From Metarhizium brunneum (taxonomy: Eukaryota; Ascomycota; Sordariomycetes; Hypocreales; Clavicipitaceae), in the NCBI RefSeq assembly GCF_013426205.1, contig NC_089422.1:8521001-8585000 (forward strand): DNA of 64,000 nucleotides, given 5' to 3'. The notes beneath the pieces were generated by a model, which worked only from the letters and a program-made list of their open reading frames with translations, was not told the DNA's origin and ran no database searches. A program made the position numbers and the translations under genes. Of this stretch, positions 33,337 to 42,484 are shown one piece after another; within the stretch, counting starts at the first letter, position 1; each line of letters begins with the position of its first letter.

Positions 33337-35532
33337 TCACCCCAGAAGCCGGGGATTCAGAATAGCCAACTCCCTGATGTGCTCGTCCCAAATCTCCAGA
33401 GGATCCCTCTGCGCCACAACGCCGCCCTTCTTCACGCCATACAGGTACGGCTTCTCGTCCGCGTAGCACGCCGTCTCCTGGTCCTCGGGCAGGGTGCCCT
33501 CCAGAATGTACGCCTTGGCAATCTCGTCGGTGCAGGCAGACGTATCCCTGGAGGAGTGCCCGTAGCCATGGTGCGCAATCAGCCTCGCGTTCCTGCCCAT
33601 TTCGCTCAAAAGACGCCTCCCGTTGCGCAGGGGCGTGGCGGGATCGTACGTCTCGGCGATGAGGAGGACCGGGTTGCTCAGGCTGCTGTTCAGGTCGCCG
33701 CGGTAGACCTCGGCCGGCTCGGGCCAGTAGTCGGTGAAGTGCCTGCAGGGGAAGACGTTTTGGAACCGGGAGTTGCCCGCGATCCACGACCTGGCCGTCA
33801 TGTTGGCCCACAGGGACTCGTACCAGGCCAGCCCGTCCTCGGGCTCCGGCGCGTCGTACTGGTCGGCGCAGATGACCAGGGTGCCGAGCTCTTCGGACCG
33901 CGGCCGCCTGCCGGGCGGAGGCGGCTTCGTGGGGTCGTACCCCCAGACGCTGCGCTCCAGCATGGCCGCCGCGAGGGTCGTGTTGCCCGCCTCCAGCTCG
34001 TGGAGCATCTGCGCCAGCGCCGGCCACCCCCTGGCGTTGTACATGGCCCCGTAGAGCAGCCCGACGAGGCTCGAGTATGTGACCAGCGAGGGTCCCGAGG
34101 ACGCCGTGTACGAGGCGAGCGGGCGTTGGATCAGCGACCGGATCAGGCTGTCCATTCGCTTCTGGAGATGGTCCAGCGTGACGGCATTTCCGTCGACGGG
34201 CTTGGCCAGGGCGCAGTGGTCGGGGCCGGCATGGACACATTCTCCCAGGAGCCCGTCGTGGAAGGCGTTGGTCCCGTTGTCCAAGGCGGTCCATCCAAAG
34301 CCACCCAGGACGCGGTGGTCGCGCACGTATTCCGTCCCGTCGAGGATCATGCGGCCCACGCTGCTGGGGAACATGTTGGCGTACGTCTGTCCAATGCCGG
34401 TCCCGTAGCTCACCAAGTACCCGGTGAGCGCATCCTCGCCGAGGGCTAGGCGGATCTGTTCCAGGTCGCGCGCGACAAAGGCTGTTGACACGAAGCGCGG
34501 GATATCTCCGTGAATCTGCTTACAGGCGCGCAAGATGGAATCGCTCATGGCGTCGAAGAATTCAAGCTGAGCACGAGGCGAAGGCGACGTCTCGCGGTAC
34601 TGGGACATGCGGACTGCCCAGTGGTCCCTGTCGACATCGTAGGGAAAGCAGGAGATGGCTGGCAGAGAGGCGTTGACTCCGCGAGGGTCCCATCCCAGGA
34701 CGTCGTACTTGCCGCCGCTCAATCGCTTGGAGATGTCCTCTGAAGCTCGCCATGCCATGGAAGTGCCGCTGCCTCCGGGACCGCCTGGTTCAATGACAAT
34801 GGTGCGTTCGCTCTTGGTGCCGGCACCGTGGCGGGGTTTGCCGTCATGGTGCTTGTGTCCGCGATGAGAAAGCCCCGATACCTGGTACTTGGTCACGGCG
34901 AGACGAGAAATCCGCGAGTCTGACTTGTTGGTGTAGTCCAGGGGGACGTCGATGTATCCACAGAGGTAGATGCCGCGACCAGCATACGGGTCGTGATGAG
35001 GTGGTCTGGGGTGTCTAGGCTTTCCAGGTCTGCCAGGTCTTCCCGGTTCGTCAGGCTCACCGGGTTCGCGTTCGCCAGGCTTGCCGGGATGGTGAGGGTT
35101 GTGATGCCAATGAGGCCTGTGAGGCTCCTCAATATCATTTTCGTGGCCCTCTGTGGCATTTCCCCAGCTCCAGTGTGCTGGGTTGGGGTCAAACCTCTTG
35201 GCCCAGGTGCGTTCGGGATGAGGGTCATCCAGGGCTGGCAGGACAGAGTCCTTGGTACATGGAATGAAGTGGAATGGGTCGTGCTTCTCAGGGAACCGGC
35301 CAAATGGTGAATGGCGTGGCTGACGATGACACGGGTGAGGCCATCTCCAGTGCGGCAAGTGTGGCCTAAACAGAAGGGACAAGACGGCGACGGCGGCAAA
35401 GATTCTGAGAAGACGTCTCCATGGACGCCTTGCTGGGCGGGGAGGAGCCGCGTCTATCTCGTCGTCTGCCTTGCCTCGTTCATTCAGCTCAGGCTCGAGC
35501 AGAGGAGCCTTCTCAAGAGGAGCGTTGCCCAT
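33337..35532 (-). CDS. Membrane-anchored TAP-family alpha/beta hydrolase with collagen-like linker
   Basis: Predicted serine peptidase related to tripeptidyl aminopeptidases. From the ATG at 35532 (MGNAPLEKAPLLEPELNERG) it is 731 residues; an in-frame ATG at 35649 would add 39. A short acidic cytoplasmic N-terminus precedes one signal-anchor helix (LLRIFAAVAVLSLLF), so the catalytic domain should face the lumen or exterior. A His/Pro-rich linker includes a collagen-like run with repeated PG pairs (GKPGEREPGEPDEPGRPG). The hydrolase begins near GIYLCGYIDVPLDYTNKSDS. The nucleophile is in YLVSYGTGIGQTYANMFP (Ser near 375), with the usual first Gly of GxSxG replaced by Leu. Asp is in ETYDPATPL (near 630) and His in HHGYGHSSRDTSAC (near 659). 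The last part matches the TAP C-terminal domain. Confidence 0.8.
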   Translation of the reverse strand: MGNAPLEKAPLLEPELNERGKADDEIDAAPPRPARRPWRRLLRIFAAVAVLSLLFRPHLPHWRWPHPCHRQPRHSPFGRFPEKHDPFHFIPCTKDSVLPALDDPHPERTWAKRFDPNPAHWSWGNATEGHENDIEEPHRPHWHHNPHHPGKPGEREPGEPDEPGRPGRPGKPRHPRPPHHDPYAGRGIYLCGYIDVPLDYTNKSDSRISRLAVTKYQVSGLSHRGHKHHDGKPRHGAGTKSERTIVIEPGGPGGSGTSMAWRASEDISKRLSGGKYDVLGWDPRGVNASLPAISCFPYDVDRDHWAVRMSQYRETSPSPRAQLEFFDAMSDSILRACKQIHGDIPRFVSTAFVARDLEQIRLALGEDALTGYLVSYGTGIGQTYANMFPSSVGRMILDGTEYVRDHRVLGGFGWTALDNGTNAFHDGLLGECVHAGPDHCALAKPVDGNAVTLDHLQKRMDSLIRSLIQRPLASYTASSGPSLVTYSSLVGLLYGAMYNARGWPALAQMLHELEAGNTTLAAAMLERSVWGYDPTKPPPPGRRPRSEELGTLVICADQYDAPEPEDGLAWYESLWANMTARSWIAGNSRFQNVFPCRHFTDYWPEPAEVYRGDLNSSLSNPVLLIAETYDPATPLRNGRRLLSEMGRNARLIAHHGYGHSSRDTSACTDEIAKAYILEGTLPEDQETACYADEKPYLYGVKKGGVVAQRDPLEIWDEHIRELAILNPRLLG

Positions 35533-36159
35533 GGTCGATGCTGGGCTCTCGTGGGTTGGGGAGTTGGGAAGAGGACATGCTTGCCGCGAGGTTGACAGCG
35601 AGACGAGTTGGTCCCGGAGCTCTCCAACGAGTCTGACGAGATTACGCACACATATGCGCCATCAGAGGCGATGGAACGCCATGGGCAAGGGTCGAGATGG
35701 CCCCAACTGGGCTTAGCATCACCGCGTAACAAAGCAAAGGGAACGAGGCGTGGCCCCTGGTGGGAAGCCGAAAGTCTGTGAGTCGCCGGCAAAAGTGGAG
35801 ACTGGAGGAGATTGGATCCGGTACCCGTGTTTGCCGTGCTGCGGCATCGCGTGCCTTCCTAATTTGGATGGAGTCTTCGATTATTGACCCTTTGCGCGCC
35901 AGAATGATGACCTTGGGCGAGTCAAAAGGCAAGAAATGCATGTACTTTTCCGGCATTGTAGAGCATTGGTTGGCCAAGGGTCGCAGTCTGCTTCAGGCGA
36001 TCCAGATTTCCGCAACCGGGATACAACCCAAGAAGTGCGGGGCTGGTTGAGCTGGCTGACGATGTGGGAGTTGATATAATGTTCCGTCTAAGCCGCCAGG
36101 CCATCCATCGGCATGCATCGAGTTTCCATCTTGCTCACCATCGCTTGAGCCTCCTCATC
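35533..36159. other. Divergent gap, TAP-like and S9 genes
   Basis: About 630 bp lies between head-to-head peptidase genes. It includes possible in-frame N-terminal extensions of both: to 35649 on minus and to 36079 on plus. It is presumably a shared promoter zone. Confidence 0.4.
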
Positions 36160-38241
36160 ATGACCCTGAAGCAAGTCGCACATTACGGAACATGGGTGTC
36201 GCCCATTGGCGTCGAAGCCACCATTTACAAGAATAGAGCATTGACATCTCCGCGGGTCAATGTAAACGCTCCCCTTTCACGCCGCCCCTGTCCTATATGC
36301 CGTCCCAACACTAACCCATTCCACTATTAGAGGCAATCTGGCCGGTCTTTCTTTGTCGAAAGCACCCCAGAAGGCAGGCAGACCATCGTTGCGATTACGG
36401 AAGATGGCCTGAGAGACGTCTTACCTCGTGAATATACTGTGCAGAACCGAGTGTACGAGTACGGCGGCTCTTTGTATGATGTTCTTCCCGACGATCGCCT
36501 CATTTTCTCCCATGAGGACGACACAGTTCGTTTGCTTTCACCCGATACCGGCCTGGTCCAATTGGTGGTGCAGAGCGACACCCTGCGGTACTCTAGCTTT
36601 TGTGCGCGCCATCCGTCGCCCTGGGTGCTAGCCATTGAAGAGGACCACACATTCACAGACCCATACAAGGTCCAAAACTACATTGTCGCCATCAATGTTG
36701 AGACCTCTGCTGTTCAGAGGGTTGTGAGCGGCGCCGACTTCTATTACCTGCCCCAGTTCAGCCCCGACGGCGCACGCGTAAGCTGGGTGGAATGGGATCA
36801 CCCCAATCTCCCCTTCGCCGCAGGAAAGCTGTACGTCGGCGACTGGACGGCCCAAGGGTCCATTCAAAACGCTCGTCTCATCGCTGGCCAGAACCACGAA
36901 AGCGTTGCTGAGCCTCGGTGGGGGCCCGATGGCTCTCTCTTCTACGGCAAAGAGACGGGATCGCATCGCAAGTTGTACCGCATCCCGCCTGGTGGCAGGC
37001 CTGAAGAGCTGATTCAACTTGCGGGTTTGGATGATGCCGAGTTTGCCCAAGCAGGGTTGATGGAAGGGAGGTGAGAAGCTTTGTGCGCCCCCCAGCTCGC
37101 GAGCCCCTGGAAACTGACATGGGAACCAACCAGCCGAACATTTGTTCCACTTACAGCGGATCTCTTGGTCGCCACAGCGTATATCAACGGCACAAGTCGT
37201 CTCATTGCCATCGACATGACAACGGGTTCCTGGAAGCCGCTGGCGGATGAGAACGAGCTGTCCGATATCTCGGGCGATGCAGTTGCTAGACTTGGCCATG
37301 ATTCCGTCTTGGCCATTGGCAGCGGAACTGCCTCACACAAATCCGTGTACAAAGTCGACGTGGCAAATCCCAAAAACAGCAAAGTCCTTCGGACGGCCTT
37401 TGATGAAGAAATTCCAGAGGCAACCTATGCCCGGCCGGAAGCTCTCCGTGTGCGTTCCAACGGACCGCCGTCTAGGGACATCTTTGGCTTCTTGTGGATG
37501 CCCCGGAATCCGCATTACACAGCGCCCGTGGGAGAACTCCCGCCGCTGATCATTCACACTCATGGCGGCCCGACAGGACGTATGGGCAGCGGGCTGAACC
37601 TTCGAACGCAATACTTCACGTCTCGCGGATATGCCTTTCTGGCGCTCAACTACACCGGATCCATGGGGTATGGCCAGCAGTATCGCGAGTCCCTATTCGG
37701 CAACTGGGGCATCGTGGACGCGGCAGATGTGGTTGAATTTGCCGACTATATGGCTGCCTCTGGACGCGTCGACAGCGGTGCGATAGGCATCACCGGTTCA
37801 AGCGCAGGAGGCTACAACACACTGCAGTCGCTGTCACGATACCCGGGCAGATTTGCCGGCGGCGTCTGTGTCAGCGGTATTTCAGATCTGTCGAGTTTTG
37901 ACGCCGCGACTCACAAGCTCGAATCGGACTATACGGCGGCATTGGTCCTGCATCCCGGTGTAGATGAGGAGGAGAAGCGCAGGATCTTCCGCGAGCGCAG
38001 CGCCATGTACCACACTGACGGCTTGACATCTCCCCTTCTCTTGTTACACGGCCAAGCCGACACCGTGGTGCCTGTTCAACAGGCCAGAATCATTGCCGAA
38101 GCCCTCAAGAAGCTGCACCGCGATGTGGAAATCTTTGAAGTCGAACACGAGGGGCACATGTTTTCGAAGCCGTCCAGTGCGAAGCTGTCGCTTTTGCAGG
38201 AGGAGAGGTGGTGGAAGAAGACGCTGCTCCGGAAGACTTGA
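36160..38241 (+). CDS. Prolyl oligopeptidase family (S9) peptidase
   Basis: Serine peptidase of the S9 acylaminoacyl/dipeptidyl-peptidase type. Exons are 36160-36261, 36331-37070 and 37134-38241; introns are 69 bp (GTAAAC...CTATTAG, branch CTAAC) and 63 bp (GTGAGA...ACCAG). Both joins restore one frame (RVNRQSGRSFF; LMEGSRTFVPL). The product has 649 residues. The N-terminal half has beta-propeller-type repeats (FSPDGARVSWVEWDHPNLPF, WGPDGSLFYGKETG). The C-terminal hydrolase shows HTHGGPTGRMGSG, NYTGSMGYGQQYRESLFGNW, nucleophile GITGSSAGGYNTLQSL (Ser near 504), Asp in HGQADTVVPVQQ (near 590) and His in EHEGHMFSKP (near 622). There is no signal peptide from this start. An in-frame ATG at 36079 adds an Arg/His/Ser-rich leader that could target mitochondria. 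Confidence 0.88.
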
Positions 38242-38675
38242 CAGACGAATGTCGACGGTCTAATCAGCCCTTTCACAGGATGCATGCCGCCCTTCCTGAG
38301 CAAGACGCAAACCAAACGGCTCGTGGCATCGCTCCCCTCCTGCATGGAACCAGGACCCAACCGCCGACGATCGGACCGTTGATGTTGGTGCTCACGATAT
38401 CGGACAGACACTGCGGCCAGCTGCAACCAGCTGCGAAGACGTGTCAGGTGTCACGAGGTCATGTGTTGGGCATCCTCGTCCCGTCCCAACATTCATTACG
38501 CTTTTGTCTTCTTTCTGATCCCTTCCCACTGCTCTAGGTAGTCAGTGTACGCTCCTCGATTCTCATCTTTTAAAATTTCCATACCACCACCCACAACGAA
38601 CAAAGTCTAAAAGGGTAGGTTCTGCTCCTGAACTCGACGCTGCAACGACCACAACAGTTCCTGATTCCCCTTCAG
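38242..38675. other. Short gap before the zinc-knuckle gene
   Basis: About 430 bp contains the S9 gene 3' end and a probable promoter. Just before the ATG at 38676 the sequence CCCCTTCAG could be an intron acceptor, so an upstream exon of the next gene is possible. Confidence 0.35.
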
Positions 38676-39628
38676 ATGACACAAGCCAAGCCTCGAGCGC
38701 GGGCGTTGGCCGGTGCCGTTTTGGCTGCGAGTAGCTATTTGGACACGCTGTGCACCAGGGTAAGTCGGCAGAGTGCGTACATGTCGACCACATTTCATTT
38801 AGCTAACGACTGGTGATTTTTCATCAGTGCTACAAACCAGGCCACATTGCCAGGAACTGCCGCCGTATGAGGAAGAAGCGAAAGGCCCGGCGCGGGGGCT
38901 TCAAAGACCTTGACGGAGCTTTGTCGTTCATCATCGAACAAGGTGAGAAGAGACGGTTAGCGAGGGAGAAGGGAGGCGAGGATGCTTCCGGGACTACGGT
39001 GTCCGGCAACACGGGCACTTCGGCAGGTATGGGTGGCATGTTTGGCGGCTTTGGAGCCGCAGAGACTTGTCAGACTCCGGGCTTTGGCGTTTTGAGCGTC
39101 AGAGTCAACGAGGGCGGTAAATCTGCTCCGGGTATCTTCGACGCCGCAGGTCCTTGCAAGTTTTCGGGTTTCGGTGCTCCCGCCGTTCAAGGCAATAATG
39201 GCGGTAAACCTTTTTCGGATATCTTCAAGGCCACGGGGACTCCTCAAACGTCCATTTTTGATGTTTTTTCAACTCCTGCAGCCATTAGGGGCAACAACAA
39301 TTCTGCGGACATCTTCAAAGCCAGTGATGCTTCTCAAACATCCATTTTTAACGTATTTTCAACTCCTGCGGTCAACAAGGGCAATAACAATGCTGCAGAT
39401 ATTTTCAAAAGCAGAGGTACTCCTCAAACATCCGTTTTTGACTTTTTTTCAGACCCTGCCATCAACGAGGGCAACAACAAGACTACGGACATTTTCAAAG
39501 CTAGAGGTACTTCTCAAACATCCGTTTTTAACGTTTTTTCAACCCCTTCGGTCAATGAGCGCGGCAAAAATGCTGCGAATGTCTTCAAAACCACCGCCAC
39601 TCCTCAAAAGTCTGTTTTTGGTATTTAG
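38676..39628 (+). CDS. Zinc-knuckle protein with 30-residue tandem repeats
   Basis: Putative nucleic-acid-binding protein; no orthologue recognised. Exons are 38676-38759 and 38828-39628; the 68-bp intron (GTAAGT...CATCAG, branch GCTAAC) joins to make LCTRCYKPGHIARNCRR, a complete CCHC zinc knuckle (C-x2-C-x4-H-x4-C). That completion is the main support for this exon pair. A very basic stretch follows (RRMRKKRKARRGGFK). From about residue 105 the chain is built of imperfect 29-30-residue repeats. The best units start DIFKA and contain PQTSIFDVFSTP followed by GNNN. The first two units instead carry GFG motifs (CQTPGFGV, FSGFGAP), and the protein ends SVFGI. The total is 294 residues. The repeat chemistry (Phe spaced in a Ser/Thr/Asn-rich chain) resembles FG-type disordered proteins. 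Confidence 0.6.
39140..39622 (+). repeat. Tandem 87-90 bp coding repeats
   Basis: Four full and at least two degenerate units of 87-90 bases in frame encode the 29-30-residue repeats of the zinc-knuckle protein. The DNA units share blocks such as CTCAAACATCCGTTTTT and TTTTTTCAAC, so the array arose by DNA duplication and not only by protein-level similarity. Confidence 0.8.
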
Positions 39629-40046
39629 ACTATTAGTCCATAAGGGGCGGCAAACATGCTCTGCATTCGGGAGAGGGGACGAAAGACGGTTCAGTGCTGC
39701 AAATAGTGCAGAACGATGAAATTGCCTGTATGTCGTAAAGATTGATCATTACTCACATCCAAGTATTCTATAGCGTTTAAATATACATTACAGGATAGTT
39801 ATCTCATACACCACAAGATGGCCCCCAAGTCTCCCGAGACAATTCTACCTGCAAAGCGCCAAGCATAGTGATTCAGTAAATAGATGAAATGCCCAAGGCG
39901 GTCCAGCGAATCTGCCACAGGCAGAACGACGCCCACGCAACCCCAAAAGACACCCGCTTTGAGACAGCACGCCATGATACCCAGTCGCTTGCCGAGCTTT
40001 GGAAATCCGTCTTGCCACAGACTGTGTGACGCCAACAAAACGCCCC
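39629..40046. other. Convergent 3' gap
   Basis: About 420 bp lies between the zinc-knuckle and DUF1275 genes, which converge here. It has A+T-rich 3' UTR-like sequence around 39720-39800 and no gene. Confidence 0.4.
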
Positions 40047-41059
40047 TCAACTCTCCTCATCCTCAGTCGGCCAGAAGAACCACAAGACCACCATGATGGA
40101 CTTGATACCCGCCGCCGCCCACAGCGCGCCCTGGATGCCAAACGAACTATGCGAGAACAACCCCCCGGCCACGGCGCCAACCAGCAGCAGAGCCGGGGCA
40201 GCGGCCCTCCGATTCCTCTCCACGTTGCGGACCTTGAACAGGTCCTGGTCGGAGAACAAGTCGCAGTAGATGCTCGTCAGCACCACGCTCGTCAGGGCAT
40301 TGTACCTGAGCGCGCGGCTCGTCACGGCCTGCCCGCAAGACTGAAAGGCGACCAGCGCGAGCGGCACCAGGACGGTCCAGCCGACGGCGCGCTCGTCCCC
40401 GGGCGCCGGCCAGACGGTCACGACGACGGCAGCCGCGACGATGAGCAGCGCCTGCGCGGCAAACGATGCGCAGAGCACCCACCGCCTCTTGGGGGAGAAG
40501 TAGCGGTGGAAGCGCGCGAAGAAGAAGGACCCGACGCAGAAGGAGAGCAGGGAAACGCCCGACTTGTACAGGCGTGCGGATACCGGGGGGTTGAAGACGG
40601 TCGCGATGCCCAGCCCGACAAAGACGGTGTTGCCTACGGTTGTCAGTCTTCTCCTTTGGCTGCTCTGTGTATGTATAAACGAAGCCATGTAGGCTCGTGG
40701 ATGCGGATTATAAGAGGGCATCACGTACCGGTCTGCATGGAAACAAAGGCACCCCAGACCTGCGTCGACGCACTATCCAGCAAGCCCGTCACGACGTAGC
40801 ACAGCAACAGGACCAGGTCGGCCCAGGAACGGGACACCTCGGCCGTCATTTGCTTGCGGCATTTTGACAAAAGAGAAGGCGGCGATGGTTTGCGGCCGAG
40901 AAGGGGCTGTTCTTCGTCGGCGATGACGCCGTTGCCGTTGCCGTTCATGATGGGAGCTTGGGTGCTGGAGAGTCGAGACACTACAGACGGATGGGAGGTG
41001 CTCGGTGTCGTGATGCTGTTTACCTCGGGGCTTGAGCGATGTGTGCGGCGTGGCATCAA
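40047..41059 (-). CDS. DUF1275 (YoaK-like) membrane protein
   Basis: Polytopic membrane protein of the DUF1275 family; substrate and role unknown. Exon 1 is 40729-41059 and exon 2 is 40047-40633; the 95-bp intron (GTACGT...CCGTAG) restores the family hallmark AFVSMQTGNTVFVGLGIA. The product is 305 residues. A disordered cytoplasmic head of about 75 residues (SSPEVNSITTPSTSHPS, EEQPLLGRKPSPPS) precedes several hydrophobic helices: LVLLLCYVVTGLLD, GVSLLSFCVGSFFF, FAAQALLIVAAAVVVTVW, WTVLVPLALVAFQSCGQA, ALLLVGAVAGGLF, GIKSIMVVLWFF. It ends in the acidic TEDEES. A dileucine-type EEQPLL motif in the head could direct vacuolar sorting, which is inference. Confidence 0.85.
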
Positions 41060-42484
41060 TTGATAATACGAGGACTTGGGAGGCTTTTGTCCTAGACGGT
41101 TTGTTTCACTGCCGCGTTGGCTTCATGTGCCTGCGGGCGCCAACACGGTCAACAAAACAACCCCCAATGAGCAGCGGAGGTTGAATGCCAGGGCAGCAAC
41201 GGCAATTGACTTTGCTCACGTCTGGTGCTCATACTAATAGGCACCACCTGGGTCTATGTACGTGCATGGGACTCGGGAGCAAGCAAGTGGAGGGCCGAGA
41301 TGGAGCAAGAGCAAGAGGAGGCGGTGGGACTGGCACCTGCCCTGGTGGATGGATCATGGACCACTCGATCGGATCGGGGAGCTCCGGTCGTCGGCTCCAA
41401 TTTGCAGTCGACAGCTCTGGTTCCCACGCCCTCGGTACAATTGGTATTGATAGCTTGCTGATGATTCTTCCCACGTCTGCCCAAGCGTGGATTGCGACAT
41501 CAGGGATCCAGGGAGCGCAACGTGAAGCCGGCCCTCGGTCGCGGCACGCCCTCTGCATCATGAGGCTGCCTGGTCTTTTTTCGGAGGGCCAGGCAAGAAA
41601 GCACCTCGTGCAGTCTCGCCGTCCGTTGAAAACCAAAACCAAAGCTGATTGATTGCCCTTTGACTCAAGCCCAGCCGTGTCATGCTACGTCCATGGTGGC
41701 ATCAACAGCCGCCTTAACCGACATCTGGACCCCATGCATGCTGGGGCCGGCTCACCGCGCCGCTGGTACGCAGCTCAGTTCAGTTCTCGGCTGCGTCAAA
41801 CATGATTGATGTCTTTCCTTCAGGTTCCCACCAGGTAGTATTTGGCCGCAGCTGTTCCTGCAGTCGAGGGATGCGCCCGGCGCGGAAAAGTAGACGCCGC
41901 GGCACCGTCGGCCTGCAAAACAATCCCCAGGCGGCACCGGCGTCACAGCTTGAAGCTTTGCCTGCGACCCCGGTCGTGGTCAGCAAGCCTCCTGCTTCGC
42001 GGCCCCTACAAAGCATGGGGGGGGAGGGCATTCCAAGGTTCAAGGTCCATTTGAAGCAAATCGGTTGGGGCCGCCATTTGCCCGCTTTGGCTAAACTGCG
42101 TAAAACAAGCCATCCGTGGGAAAACGTCATGGGTCAAGGGATGGCATGGCAAGGCAGCATGGCATGGGAATGGCTAGGACTGGACCGAGACACGTCTGGA
42201 GCTTCGCATGTCGCCATCCTGCGTAGCTCTGGTAGCTTGGGTGGCGCTTTTATAAGGCGCTTTTCTCCTGCTGCGCAACCGTGCTGTTTTCTCCCTCTCC
42301 CATGGATTGTTTCCACCGACTGCGTTTGTGTGGTTTGCATTGACAGCTTGACAAGCTCCCGAGTCCCGATCAGACATCTTGTAATACCACAAGCGGGTGT
42401 ACATCAACACGCCGTTACTACCACCACCACCACCACCACCACCGCACACCTGGTCCGCACCATTGCTGTCCACTCTGGCCCAAG
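41060..42484. other. Divergent gap, DUF1275 and oxalate decarboxylase
   Basis: About 1.4 kb of promoter sequence for two divergent genes. GGGATGGCATGGCAAGGCAGCATGGCATGG repeats (in short pieces) lie near 42139-42170. A (CCA)n run at 42421-42443 sits about 40 bp before the oxalate decarboxylase ATG. No gene is supported. Confidence 0.4.
42421..42443. repeat. (CCA)n microsatellite in a 5' leader
   Basis: A perfect CCA/CAC run of 23 bases lies about 41 bp upstream of the oxalate decarboxylase start codon and is therefore probably in its 5' untranslated leader. Confidence 0.85.

Noticed and set aside
33160..34449. 429-codon frame on plus
   Set aside because: Antisense to the TAP-like hydrolase, whose catalytic motifs are clear; a codon-bias shadow.
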